Assembly: GCA_000690595.2 (NCBI GenBank)
Contig: JHUT02000006.1
Coordinates: 62,001-126,000, forward strand
Length of the DNA: 64,000 bases
Direction: 5' to 3'
From: Natrinema mahii
GTDB taxonomy: Archaea > Halobacteriota > Halobacteria > Halobacteriales > Natrialbaceae
The notes below the pieces were generated by a model. It was given only the letters and a program-made list of their open reading frames with translations. It was not told where the DNA came from and ran no database searches. Made by a program: the position numbers and the translations under genes. Shown here in pieces: positions 8,603 to 17,360 of this stretch (positions are counted from its first letter, which is position 1; each line of letters starts with the position of its first letter).

Positions 8603-9511
8603 ATGGAGCCACTCGAGCGGTATCGACCGATCGTCGACGATTTCGAGGCGTTCATGGCGGCCTGTCGGCGGCCGCTCGGCAACGCCGTCCGCGTAAATAC
8701 GATCAAGGCCTCGGTCGACCGGGCCCTCGCGACGCTTGAGGAAGAGGGCCTCGCGTACGAACAGGCCGACTGGAACCCCCGCGTGTTGGACCTCGAGACC
8801 GACTCGCCGGGCTCGACGTGGGCCTCGTTTCACGGCTTTACCCACGGGCAGGAGGAGGTCTCGGCGGTGCCGCCGGTCGTCCTCGATCCCCAGCCCGGCG
8901 AGCGGGTCTGGGACTGCTGTGCCGCACCGGGCGGAAAGGCGACCCAACTCGCCGCGCTGATGGACGACCGGGGAACCGTCGTCGCCAACGACAACAACCT
9001 CGGGCGGATCTCGGCGCTGCGTTTTAACGCCGAACGGCTGGGTGCGACCAGCCTCGCGGTCACGAACGCGGACGCCCGGAACTACTCGCTGTCCCGCTTC
9101 GACTTCGACGAGTTCGACCGGACGCTCGTCGACGCGCCCTGTTCCTGCGAGGGGACGATCCGCAAGAACCCCGACGCGCTCGACAACTGGTCGCCGGACC
9201 ACATCTCCTCGGTCGCGGGGATCCAGAAGGGGATCATCCGTCGGGCGATCCAGGCGACCCGCGAGGGGGGGACGGTCGTCTACTCGACCTGTACTTTCGC
9301 CCCCGAGGAGAACGAGGCCGTCGTGCAACACGCCATGGACGAGGAGGACTGTCGCGTCGTCGACTTCGACCTCGAGCTGGACCACGCGCCCGGCCTGACC
9401 GAGTGGGACGGCCGGTCGTTCGACTCGAGCCTCGAGAAGGCGGCCCGGATCTATCCGCATCACAACGACACCGGCGGCTTCTTCGTCGCGAAACTGGAGG
9501 TGACCGCGTGA
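8603..9511 (+). CDS. RsmB/NOP/Sun family RNA (cytosine-5-)-methyltransferase
   Basis: A 302-residue protein starting MEPLERYRPIVDD. It shows the Nol1/Nop2/Sun fold: an N-terminal RNA-binding part with RVNTIKAS, the SAM motif CCAAPGGK at residues 105-112, DNNLGR at 130-135, motif IV DAPCSCEG (177-184, Cys180/Cys182) and motif VI YSTCTFAPEENE (Cys230, the catalytic nucleophile of the pair). The family makes m5C in rRNA or tRNA. The next gene begins inside the stop codon (TGATG), so the two are translationally coupled and likely act together. Confidence 0.93.
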   Translation: MEPLERYRPIVDDFEAFMAACRRPLGNAVRVNTIKASVDRALATLEEEGLAYEQADWNPRVLDLETDSPGSTWASFHGFTHGQEEVSAVPPVVLDPQPGERVWDCCAAPGGKATQLAALMDDRGTVVANDNNLGRISALRFNAERLGATSLAVTNADARNYSLSRFDFDEFDRTLVDAPCSCEGTIRKNPDALDNWSPDHISSVAGIQKGIIRRAIQATREGGTVVYSTCTFAPEENEAVVQHAMDEEDCRVVDFDLELDHAPGLTEWDGRSFDSSLEKAARIYPHHNDTGGFFVAKLEVTA

Positions 9512-10026
9512 TGAGTCACGACAACGACGGCCAGCGGTTCGATCGGCTGCCGGCCACGGCGGACGAGCGGACCGTCGAGGGCCGTGCAACTCGCGAGGAG
9601 GTCGTCGACTACTTCGCCGACCGGTTTGGGATCCCGCCCGAGACCTTCGACGCCTACACCTTCTGGGAGAAGGGCGCGGGCAAGATCTGGCTCTACGGCG
9701 GCGAGGCGTCGACGCCGCTCGAGATCGAGGCGATCGGAATGACCTGTCTCCGCACCCGCCAGGAACACTGGAAGCCCACGACCGACTTCGTCCAGCGGTT
9801 CGGCCGCGCGGCGACCGACTGCGTGATCGACCTCGAGCCCGCGGAGGCCCGCCGGTTCGCGGCCGGCGAGGATCAGGACCTGGAACGGTGGGACGGCGAC
9901 TGGGGATACCTGATCGCCGCCCACGAGATCGACGGCGAACGCGAGCCGATCGGCGTCGGCCTCTACGTCCACGGCGAACTCCGCTCGATGGTGCCGAAGG
10001 GCCGCCAGCGCGACCTCGAGCCGTAG
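9511..10026 (+). CDS. PUA-like protein coupled to the RNA methyltransferase
   Basis: A 171-residue protein whose ATG overlaps the methyltransferase stop by one base. FWEKGAGKIWLYGGEA and GMTCLRTRQEHWKPTTDF, followed by a small beta domain ending GVGLYVHGELRSMVPKG, resemble the C-terminal PUA-type RNA-binding domain found fused to the RsmF/YebU branch of Sun methyltransferases. Here it is a separate polypeptide. The inferred job is substrate RNA recognition for the upstream enzyme. The domain assignment is from layout and context, not from a database search. Confidence 0.8.
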   Translation: MSHDNDGQRFDRLPATADERTVEGRATREEVVDYFADRFGIPPETFDAYTFWEKGAGKIWLYGGEASTPLEIEAIGMTCLRTRQEHWKPTTDFVQRFGRAATDCVIDLEPAEARRFAAGEDQDLERWDGDWGYLIAAHEIDGEREPIGVGLYVHGELRSMVPKGRQRDLEP

Positions 10027-10083
10027 GCTGCCGGGCGGGTCGATCCGCGGCCGCAGTCGGGATCGGTCTCGACGACGACGGAG

Positions 10084-11730
10084 CTACGCGTCACGCGGCT
10101 GCGGTTCCGCAACGGTCGTGGCGACGTCGGAGACGACGAGTCGGATCCCGTCCCGGTACTCGGTGTCGATGTCGACGCGCCAGCCGTGTACCCGGACGAA
10201 CGACCGGAGCTTCGGGAGTTTCATTCCCGACTCGGCGTCGGGGACCGACTCCCCGAACTCGAAGTACCTGTCGACGGAATCCATCGGCGGCCGTCCGTCG
10301 TCGGTGATGGTGAACCCGTTCTCGCGGAGCGCGACGGTCACCGTCTGCGCCTCGTTGAGCTGCGCGAAGGCGATCGCGTCGCGCACGAGTTCGCGAAACC
10401 GCTGGGGATCCGCCTCGAGGCTCCCGTCGGTGTCGACGGTCAGCCTCAGATCGGCCGTCTCTTCGGTCGCCCAGACGCCCCTGATCTCCGCTCCGAAGTC
10501 GACCGTCTCGAGCCGTTCGACCGTCTGTCCGTGCTTGGTCAGCGTCGTGAAGTCCTCCACCAGTTCGGACAGCCGATCGTTGGCCTCCAGGGCCGCGTCG
10601 ACGGACTCGCGTTCGGTCGTTCCGGCCGAGAGCTGCCGGCGCGCGATCCCCAATCGGCCGTCGATGATCTGCAGCATGTTGCGCAGTTCGTGGGCGAGAG
10701 CGCCGGCAATCCCCTCGAGCTGGTCGTTGTGTCGCTCGAGTTCGCGCCGGCGTCGCTCCGCCTGCGTCACGTCGGTGATCCCGAGGACGCGACCGGTCGT
10801 TTCACCGAGCGTGACCGAACTGTTCGAGACCAGGTAATACCGTCGTTCGGTGCCCTCCTTGCGCTCTAAGAGTTGCTCGTCGCTCTCCGCGACGGCGGCC
10901 ACCGACGGGAGGGCGGTCGACAGTCGCTCGCCGTTGGCCCCCTCGAGCTCGGGGAACGCGGCCGTCGCAGCGGCGGAGTAGTCGCGGATCCGGCCGTCGT
11001 CGTCGAGGACGATCATCGCGTCGTCGTCCGAGCCGGTATACTGGGCCGCGAGGAATCGCCGCTCGAAGACGAACAGGACGCCGACGACGAAGGCGGCGAC
11101 GCCGATCGGCGCGTAAATGGCCTCGATCAGTTGCGGGACCGCGAGCGCGACCATGTCGAAGACGACCGGGACCCCGATCAGTACCGTCAGAACGGCGAGC
11201 GGACGGGTGTCGTACTCCGACTCGAGGTAGCGCTCGAACAGCATGAACAGCCCGGTCGCTGCGAGCGCGTAGGACAGTCCGGTCGCGGCCCAGTGGAGCG
11301 ACTGGTGTTCGATCGCGAGATGGACGAACGGCGTCGTCCGTTCCGTGGCGGTGAAGTAGAGCCCGTGCAGCGGGTTGGTGAGTTTGACCGCGACGACCCC
11401 GAGGAAGACGCCCGCACTGAGCCGTCGCAACGTGGTGTTGCGGTGGTAGTCCCGCCCCGTGTAAGCGGAACAGAAATAGAGCCACGCCCAGACCGTGGAG
11501 AAGCCGACGGCGAGGCCGACGATATACGACGGCTCGCGCAACGGGTCCGGAAGCACGAAGAACGCGCTCTTGAGCAGCGCCCAGATGCCGGTCGTCACCA
11601 GCAATCCGACGAGCCCCCGTCGGACCGCTTCGTCGCCGACCGTTCGCGCTCGCGGGACCGCGCCCAGACAGACGAGCCCGGTCACGAGGAAGACGCTCGC
11701 GTAGCCGAGTCCGATCGGGTTCACCGGCAT
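10084..11730 (-). CDS. Histidine kinase with N-terminal 7TM sensor and PAS domain
   Basis: A 548-residue protein. Residues 1-215 carry about seven membrane helices (the 7TM histidine-kinase N-terminal type), with no large extracellular sensor. A PAS domain follows (about 235-330; AMIVLDDDGRIRDYS...GITDVTQ). A HisKA-like segment has LAHELRNMLQIIDGR, in which the His near residue 347 is the phosphorylation site. The HATPase part is short and diverged; FTITDDGRPP holds a D-x-G ATP-lid motif. The response-regulator gene 90 bp upstream on the same strand is the likely partner. The signal is unknown. Confidence 0.88.
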   Translation of the reverse strand: MPVNPIGLGYASVFLVTGLVCLGAVPRARTVGDEAVRRGLVGLLVTTGIWALLKSAFFVLPDPLREPSYIVGLAVGFSTVWAWLYFCSAYTGRDYHRNTTLRRLSAGVFLGVVAVKLTNPLHGLYFTATERTTPFVHLAIEHQSLHWAATGLSYALAATGLFMLFERYLESEYDTRPLAVLTVLIGVPVVFDMVALAVPQLIEAIYAPIGVAAFVVGVLFVFERRFLAAQYTGSDDDAMIVLDDDGRIRDYSAAATAAFPELEGANGERLSTALPSVAAVAESDEQLLERKEGTERRYYLVSNSSVTLGETTGRVLGITDVTQAERRRRELERHNDQLEGIAGALAHELRNMLQIIDGRLGIARRQLSAGTTERESVDAALEANDRLSELVEDFTTLTKHGQTVERLETVDFGAEIRGVWATEETADLRLTVDTDGSLEADPQRFRELVRDAIAFAQLNEAQTVTVALRENGFTITDDGRPPMDSVDRYFEFGESVPDAESGMKLPKLRSFVRVHGWRVDIDTEYRDGIRLVVSDVATTVAEPQPRDA

Positions 11731-11820
11731 CGACGCTCCATGAGAACGTCCGAGACGTAGCAGTACGGGAGCAAAAACGTTCTGGCAGTCCGTCTCCGAC
11801 GGCGTTGCCGTTCCGTGTCC

Positions 11821-12273
11821 TCACCCGGGAACCGGCGGCAGCGTCGCTTCCTCGACCCAGAACGCCTCGACCGCGCGGCCGATGTCGGCGAACTCGTCTG
11901 GATCGGTCGGTTTCGTTAGGTAAGCGTTCGCACACAGCTCGTAGCTCCGGACGATGTCCTCGGTCGCCTCGGAACTCGTCAGGACCAACACCGGCAGCGA
12001 CGCGAGTTCCGGGTCGTCCTTGATCGTCTCGAGGACCTCGAACCCGCCGGTCCTGGGCAGGTTCAGATCGAGCAACATCAGGTCCACTTCGAGGCCCGCC
12101 TCGCCCGCCGCCCGTTCGTGAAGGAACTCGAGGGCGGCGTCGCCGTCGGCTTCCGTGTGCAAGCTGACATCGAACGACGTCGTCTTGAACGCCTCCTCGA
12201 TCAATCGCACGTCGCCGGGGTTGTCTTCGACGAGGAGGAGGGAAATCGATTCCGTGGAGGACTGAGGGGACAC
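11821..12273 (-). CDS. CheY-like response regulator (Rcp1 type)
   Basis: A 150-residue single-domain receiver with a GTG start. LLLVEDNPGDVRLIEEAF supplies the acidic pair, LMLLDLNLPRTGG the phospho-acceptor Asp (about residue 68), VLVLTSSEA the Thr/Ser switch and YLTKPTD the conserved Lys. There is no output domain, so it probably relays phosphate or works by protein contact. It lies directly upstream of and co-oriented with the 7TM histidine kinase, a standard haloarchaeal two-component arrangement. Confidence 0.92.
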   Translation of the reverse strand: MSPQSSTESISLLLVEDNPGDVRLIEEAFKTTSFDVSLHTEADGDAALEFLHERAAGEAGLEVDLMLLDLNLPRTGGFEVLETIKDDPELASLPVLVLTSSEATEDIVRSYELCANAYLTKPTDPDEFADIGRAVEAFWVEEATLPPVPG

Positions 12274-12343
12274 GTGACTGTGTCGGGGTAATGCCTATCG
12301 GGGATTAAGCGTGACCACTAAAGACGTTGGTATCGGCCCCGGA

Positions 12344-13312
12344 TCACGCCAGCGAGCGCCGAACGGCGGCGGCAGCACGCTCGAGTCCGTCCCGCTCGTC
12401 GGGGGCCAACTCCCACTCGACGATCTCGCCGACGCCGCCGGCGTCGAGTCGGACCGGGACGCTCACGCTGGCGTCTTCGAGCCCGTACTCGCCGGCAAGC
12501 GGGGTCGAGAGACAGACCGGCTCGTCGGTTCCGCCGTCGGCCAGTCGAGCGACGATCGTGGCGACGCCGCGGCTCGTGACCCACCGCGAGGAGTCCTCTG
12601 TGCCCCGTCGCTCGATGACGTCGTAGGGAACGTCGCGGACGTACTCGAGGACGGCCTCGCGCTCGGCCGCCGAGAGATCGATCGGCTCGCCGTCGACGGT
12701 CGCCCGCGAGAACGCGGGGACCATGTGTTCGCCGTGTTCGCCGAGGACCGGACAGGAGACGGCGGCGGGCGAGGTGTCGAACCGGCGGGCCAGTTCGTCC
12801 GCGATGCGGGCCGTCTCCGACAGGGAGTAGCCGAGGAACCGCTCGCGGGGCCAGCCGCTTGCCTCCCACAGGCGGTAGGTGACCCGATCGGTCGGGTTGG
12901 CCGCCACGACCGTCGGCGTCGGGGCGGCCTCGCCGAACCACTCGCCGATGTCGGCGGCGATCTCGAGGTTCCGCTCGAGGTTCGACAGTCGACCGCCCCG
13001 TTCGAAGCTGTCGGGGTCGCGCGCGGCACTCGCGGTGACGACGATCGCGTCGGCCGCGTCGATCGGATCGGGACCCGGGGCCGCGCTCGGATCGATCGCG
13101 GTGACGGTGCCGGGTGGGTCGTCGCCGAACGACGGGCGTCCAGCCGCGTGTGCGACGTGACACTGGGCGTGACGCAGATCCGTCGCGTGGCCCGCCGTGA
13201 CCTCGGTCTGGGGATCCGCGAGCGTGACGGTCGTCTCCGGACGCTGTAGCGCGAGCGTGTACGCGACGGTGCTGCCGATCGTCCCACCACCGCCGACGAC
13301 GAGGACGTTCAT
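12344..13312 (-). CDS. Lactate/malate dehydrogenase-like protein with altered active site
   Basis: A protein of 322 residues with the LDH/MDH fold: the Rossmann loop GGGGTIGSTVAY (residues 7-18), ANPTDRVTYRLWEASG, and GEHGEHMVP carrying the catalytic His. The stretch that normally reads L-D-S-A-R reads SETAR here, so the Asp that orients the catalytic His is Glu, while the substrate-binding Arg is kept. The mobile specificity loop (AARDPDSFERGGR) also departs from the usual malate or lactate forms. It is clearly a family member, but it may use another 2-hydroxyacid. The gene stands alone between a response regulator and bax1. Confidence 0.85.
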   Translation of the reverse strand: MNVLVVGGGGTIGSTVAYTLALQRPETTVTLADPQTEVTAGHATDLRHAQCHVAHAAGRPSFGDDPPGTVTAIDPSAAPGPDPIDAADAIVVTASAARDPDSFERGGRLSNLERNLEIAADIGEWFGEAAPTPTVVAANPTDRVTYRLWEASGWPRERFLGYSLSETARIADELARRFDTSPAAVSCPVLGEHGEHMVPAFSRATVDGEPIDLSAAEREAVLEYVRDVPYDVIERRGTEDSSRWVTSRGVATIVARLADGGTDEPVCLSTPLAGEYGLEDASVSVPVRLDAGGVGEIVEWELAPDERDGLERAAAAVRRSLA

Positions 13313-13374
13313 GGCCGGGCTATCGGCGCGGGCACTTGTAACTGGGCCGGGGCGTTGTCACCCGGCGGGAGCCG

Positions 13375-14937
13375 TCAGCGCTCGACGAGCGTCCCGCCGG
13401 CCAGCCCGTCCCACTCGACGCGATACCCCAGCCGCGAGAGGACGGCGCTCGCGTCGGCGATCCCGTGCCCCTCGAGGACCGCCTCGGCGTCCTCGAGGGC
13501 CATCCCGGCCTCGATCTCGTCGGCCAGCGACTCGAGGACGGCCGGTCGGACGAGCGTCCGGCCGACGCGCTCGTGGTCGGGCACGGCGATGTCCGCCAGC
13601 GCGTCCGCGCTGACGCCGTGGCGCTCGGCCAGTCGCTCGAGTGCGATCGCGTCCTCGTCGGGCCGGAGTTCGTCGGGCAGTCGGGCCGCGCTTTCGGCGA
13701 CCAGCTGGCGTTCGTACTCCCGGAGGACGCCGGCGACGTCTTTGACCCGCACCGTTCCCGAGTAAGGGATCGCCCGGTGGTCGCGGGCCGCGATCTCCTC
13801 GCCGACGCCCAGCGACTCGTCGACGGCCACGAGCATGTCCACGTCCTCGAGGTCGGCCAGCTGCGAGAGTTTCTTCTCGACGTATTCGGGGGTCCAAAAG
13901 CCCATGATCTCGAAGTAGAGCCGGAAGTCGCCGTAGGCGTAGTCGAACGCGAAGTCGGGGATCATCACCCGCGTCCCGGTCGCGAGCGGTTCGGGCTCGC
14001 GCACGAGGTCCCAGTCCAGATTCAGATTCGTGAAGCGGGCGGCGAAGTCCGCTTCGACGCCGCTGTCGAACGAGACCTCCGCGACCGGCTCGGCGTCGGG
14101 TACCCGAACGGGATCCTCGTGGGAGAGCGAGAGCGTCCGCTCGGTCCCGCGGTCGTCGACCGTCGCCTCGAGCGACCACCGCTCGCTTTTCGCGACGGTC
14201 CGTAACAGTCGCGCGAAACGGGTCCCGTACCGTCGCGTCGCCCGGAAGAGCCGGGTCGGGCCCGTCACGACGACCTCTCGTTCGGCGATCCCGTCCCCGT
14301 CCGCGAGATCGCCTCCCGTCGCGTCCCCGCTTGGCGCGGACTCGCCCTCGAGTCGCCGGATCTCGTACAGCAGGCGCAGGCGCTTGATCGCCGAGATCAG
14401 GGCCTTCGGATCGCTCGAGCGAACCCGGAGTTCGGTCGCGTCGAACAGCGCCGTCTGTGCCAGCGACAGGTTGTACTGGTCGAGCAGTCCGTCCGGCTCC
14501 CAGCGCGAGTCGACCGCGGTCAGGACCTGCCGCTCCTCGAGGTCGGCGTACAGCGCCGTCTCGAGATCGTCCGCCGAGACGTCCAGCGACTCGCCCGCGC
14601 GGATCAGCGCCATCGCCCGCTCGTCCTCGGTGACGACGCCGACCGCCTCGGCGGCCTCGAAGGCGGCCCGGCGGGCCCGCTCGGGGTCGATCGCCGCGTC
14701 GGTCTCGAACGTCGCCTCGCGCTCGAGCAGCGCCGAGAGGCCGCGAACGAGTTTGAAGTCGTCGGCCCCGTTCTCCAGGGTAGTCAGCGCGTCCTCGAGG
14801 TCGCCGCGGGGTTCGCCGACGTGGCCCTGATAGGTGCCGAGGACGCTCGCCGCGAGCGGGCGTTGGTCGCGGCCGGCGAACTGCGGGTGGTAGCCGCCGC
14901 CGGCCCGCGAGACGCGCAGCAGGTCCTTCGTCAGCAT
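13375..14937 (-). CDS. bax1: Bax1-like nuclease partner of XPB (DUF790 family)
   Basis: A 520-residue protein starting MLTKDLLRVSRAGGGYHPQF; the in-frame codons before 14937 are not conserved-looking. The N-terminal half is helical (DUF790). The second half has a nuclease-like core with MIPDFAFDYAYGDFRLYFEIMGF, matching the P-D-(D/E)xK-type metal site of Bax1, and a C-terminal helical/HhH-like tail. In archaea Bax1 binds XPB and acts as a structure-specific endonuclease in DNA repair. The XPB gene lies 0.8 kb away on the same strand, separated by the oppositely oriented cyclase gene at 15052. Confidence 0.88.
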   Translation of the reverse strand: MLTKDLLRVSRAGGGYHPQFAGRDQRPLAASVLGTYQGHVGEPRGDLEDALTTLENGADDFKLVRGLSALLEREATFETDAAIDPERARRAAFEAAEAVGVVTEDERAMALIRAGESLDVSADDLETALYADLEERQVLTAVDSRWEPDGLLDQYNLSLAQTALFDATELRVRSSDPKALISAIKRLRLLYEIRRLEGESAPSGDATGGDLADGDGIAEREVVVTGPTRLFRATRRYGTRFARLLRTVAKSERWSLEATVDDRGTERTLSLSHEDPVRVPDAEPVAEVSFDSGVEADFAARFTNLNLDWDLVREPEPLATGTRVMIPDFAFDYAYGDFRLYFEIMGFWTPEYVEKKLSQLADLEDVDMLVAVDESLGVGEEIAARDHRAIPYSGTVRVKDVAGVLREYERQLVAESAARLPDELRPDEDAIALERLAERHGVSADALADIAVPDHERVGRTLVRPAVLESLADEIEAGMALEDAEAVLEGHGIADASAVLSRLGYRVEWDGLAGGTLVER

Positions 14938-15019
14938 TCGTCCGATGTCGGCGCGGCACCGGCAAAAGTGACCCGGACGAAGACCCGGCGATCGCCCTCG
15001 CCGACGGGGCTCAGGCGCT

Positions 15020-15028
15020 GATATTACG
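15020..15028 (+). promoter_or_regulatory. TATA-like box for the diadenylate cyclase gene
   Basis: The sequence GATATTACG lies 24-32 bp before the ATG at 15052 and sits in the 114-bp gap between the divergent bax1 and cyclase genes. The spacing suggests a leaderless cyclase mRNA. Confidence 0.5.
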
Positions 15029-15051
15029 GCGGTTCGGTTCCACCCTCCGGT

Positions 15052-15633
15052 ATGGACGATTCGTCGCTCCGGATCGCGTACGAGACCCACGACGGGGTTC
15101 GGGAACTGGTCGACTGCCTGGTACACGCCCTCGAGTCGATCAGTATCGACTTCGATCGCTGGGACGAACAGTACGTCAAGGGCCCCGGGATGTACGTCGC
15201 CGTCGTCGTCGGCCCGTCGGTCGCGGAGTTCGCATACCCGATGGGCGACAACACGTGGCCGACGGACCGCTGTCGCGACGTCCGTCTCGACCTCGACGCC
15301 TTCTACGAGACGGCCCGGGAGGTCGCGAGGACCCGCGACGGGGCCGTCGTCGTCAGCGTCGACGGCGTCGTTCAGGAACAGCTGATCCGGTTTACCGACC
15401 TCTCACCCGACGAACTCGAGTGCGGGGGAGGGGACCCGGACGACCCCGGCTACGAGGACTGGATGGGGTCGCGCCACATGAGCGCGCTGGACACCTCGCG
15501 GCGGCCCGACGTGGTGTCGACGCTGACGCTGAGCGAGGAGACCGGCCGCGTGACCCGCTTCGAAGACGGCTCGTTCGTGACGACCGAGCGAGGGGACCTC
15601 GGCGGGGAGTGGAACGTGGACGATACCCACTGA
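15052..15633 (+). CDS. dacZ: Diadenylate cyclase (DAC domain), c-di-AMP synthase
   Basis: A protein of 193 residues. The second half carries the DisA_N/DAC signature: RDGAVVVSVDG (DGA at 96-98), GSRHMSAL (RHxxA at 141-145) and SEETG (161-165). These motifs bind ATP and make cyclic di-AMP from two ATP. Haloarchaea have a single cyclase, DacZ, which has been tied to osmotic homeostasis in Haloferax volcanii. The first about 75 residues are a non-catalytic alpha/beta part. No membrane segment is visible, so it acts in the cytosol. It sits on the opposite strand between bax1 and xpb. Confidence 0.88.
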   Translation: MDDSSLRIAYETHDGVRELVDCLVHALESISIDFDRWDEQYVKGPGMYVAVVVGPSVAEFAYPMGDNTWPTDRCRDVRLDLDAFYETAREVARTRDGAVVVSVDGVVQEQLIRFTDLSPDELECGGGDPDDPGYEDWMGSRHMSALDTSRRPDVVSTLTLSEETGRVTRFEDGSFVTTERGDLGGEWNVDDTH

Positions 15634-15766
15634 AGCGACGCGGCAAGAACACCCGGGCCGGATCGCGGGAGCGTGCCGCCTCGAGCGTGGGCCGATGTGG
15701 ACTCCAACGGTCTCGGAGTCGCTTGATTCGATCGGTGACGACCCGCCGCGGGGCCCCTTCGGCGCG

Positions 15767-17206
15767 TCACTCCCGCCGTCGGGCGGCGATCCGTTGCTCG
15801 CCGGTATCGGCTGTGATGACCTCGTAGAGGACCGCCCGGCCGCCGTCGGCCGTCGGGCGGAGGATCCGCCCGAGTCGCTGGACGAACTCCCGTTCGCTAC
15901 CGCTGCCCGAGAGGACGACCGCGACGTTCGCGTCGGGGACGTCGACGCCCTCGTCGAGGACGTTCGAGGTCGCGATCCGGGTATAGCTCCCATCGCGGAA
16001 CCGCTCTAGAATCTCGCGACGCTCCGCGGCCCCGGTCCGGTGGGTGATCGTTGGGATGAGGAACCGCTCGCTGACGTCGTATGCGAGGTCGTTGTGGGCC
16101 GTAAAGACGATGACCCGATCGTCCCGGTGGTCGTCGAGGATCCCCGACAGCGCCTCGAGTTTGGCCTCGCTGCTGAACATGATCTCCCGTGCGCGCTGGC
16201 GCGCGAGCAGCGCCTCGCGGGCCTCGGGGTCCGACCCCGACCGCTTGACCAGTTCCTGGTAGTCCGAGCCGCTTCGCATCTCGATGTTCGAGCTCGCGAG
16301 GTAGTCGGTGAACGTCTCCTGATTTCGTTCGTATTCCTCGCGCTCCTCGGGGGTGAGCGACACTGCGAGGCGCTTGAGGTCGTAGGCTGCGAGGTGGTCC
16401 CCGGCGAGGTCGTCCACGTCGACCTGGTGGACGAGCGGCCCGACGAGGTCCTCGACGACCTCGTGGGCACCGTCGGGGCGCTCGAAGGTCGCGGTCAGGC
16501 CCACGCGTGCGGGGGCGGCGAGCAGTCGCGCGATAGCGCGGTACCCCTCGCCACCGAGGTGGTGGGCCTCGTCGAAGACGGCAAATCCGAACCGGTCACC
16601 CACCGAATCGGCCTTCAGATACGCCGAATCGTACGTCGAAACGGTGAGCGGCTCGAGTCGCTGCTCACCGCCGCCGAAGCGTCCGATCGGCGTGTCGAAC
16701 TCGCGTTCGAGTTCCCGCTCCCACTGCTCGAGGAGGTCGATCGTCGGGACGACGACCAGCGTCGGGACCGAGAGCCGCTCGATCGCCTTCAGGGCGATGA
16801 CGGTCTTGCCGCTGCCGGTCGGGAGTTCGAGCACGCCGGCGGGCGCTCGAGCGGGCGACTCGAGGCCGGGGGCGGCGGCCCAGCGGTCGGTCTCGAGCCA
16901 CGCTTCGAGCGCCCGTTCCTGGTACGGCCGGAGTTCGTAGGCTGACGCGAGGTCTCCGACGGACTCGAGATCGAGGACCCGGTCATCGACCGCGGCGTCG
17001 GCCCGCCACAGCGCCGCCCGCAGGTCGGCGTAGCGGTAGGCAGGGACGCGCCAGCAGCCGGTTCGGGAATCGGCCTCGAGTTCGGGGACCGACTCCCGGA
17101 GCGACGACGGCGAGAGCGGTGCCGTCTCGAGGCCGTCGATCCGGACCGTCCCGTCTTCGTACCGGCACTCGATCGTGGTCGGGTCGTCGTTCGGACTCCG
17201 CGTCAC
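15767..17206 (-). CDS. xpb: XPB-type DNA repair helicase (Rad25)
   Basis: A superfamily 2 helicase of 479 residues counted from the GTG at 17206. The visible motifs are YQERALEAW (Q-like), ELPTGSGKT (Walker A, about 128-135), VVPTIDLLEQW (Ia), FDEAHH (II, about 211-216), LTATFERPDGAH (III), ATSNVLDEGVDVPDAN (V) and QRLGRILRP (VI). An N-terminal ECRYEDGTVRIDG part corresponds to the damage-recognition region. An in-frame ATG at 17233 would add nine residues, but a TATA-like GTATATG run overlaps it about 28 bp before the GTG, so I prefer 17206. It works with Bax1 in nucleotide excision repair. Confidence 0.92.
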   Translation of the reverse strand: MTRSPNDDPTTIECRYEDGTVRIDGLETAPLSPSSLRESVPELEADSRTGCWRVPAYRYADLRAALWRADAAVDDRVLDLESVGDLASAYELRPYQERALEAWLETDRWAAAPGLESPARAPAGVLELPTGSGKTVIALKAIERLSVPTLVVVPTIDLLEQWERELEREFDTPIGRFGGGEQRLEPLTVSTYDSAYLKADSVGDRFGFAVFDEAHHLGGEGYRAIARLLAAPARVGLTATFERPDGAHEVVEDLVGPLVHQVDVDDLAGDHLAAYDLKRLAVSLTPEEREEYERNQETFTDYLASSNIEMRSGSDYQELVKRSGSDPEAREALLARQRAREIMFSSEAKLEALSGILDDHRDDRVIVFTAHNDLAYDVSERFLIPTITHRTGAAERREILERFRDGSYTRIATSNVLDEGVDVPDANVAVVLSGSGSEREFVQRLGRILRPTADGGRAVLYEVITADTGEQRIAARRRE

Positions 17207-17329
17207 GCGTCCCAGTCGGGGGCAGATACACATATACGGTCGGGTACTCGCGCCGGCGAAAGCCAGGACGAGCCCGCTCGAGCGGGCGGGCCGCGACGAC
17301 GCCAGCGACTCCGACACGGGTACCTCAAC

Positions 17330-17339
17330 CCTTTTATTA
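17330..17339 (+). promoter_or_regulatory. TATA-like box for grpE
   Basis: CTTTTATTAC lies 22-31 bp upstream of the grpE ATG at 17361. The spacing fits a leaderless or near-leaderless transcript of the chaperone gene. Confidence 0.5.
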
Positions 17340-17360
17340 CCGCTGTTCGTTGACAGCCAT

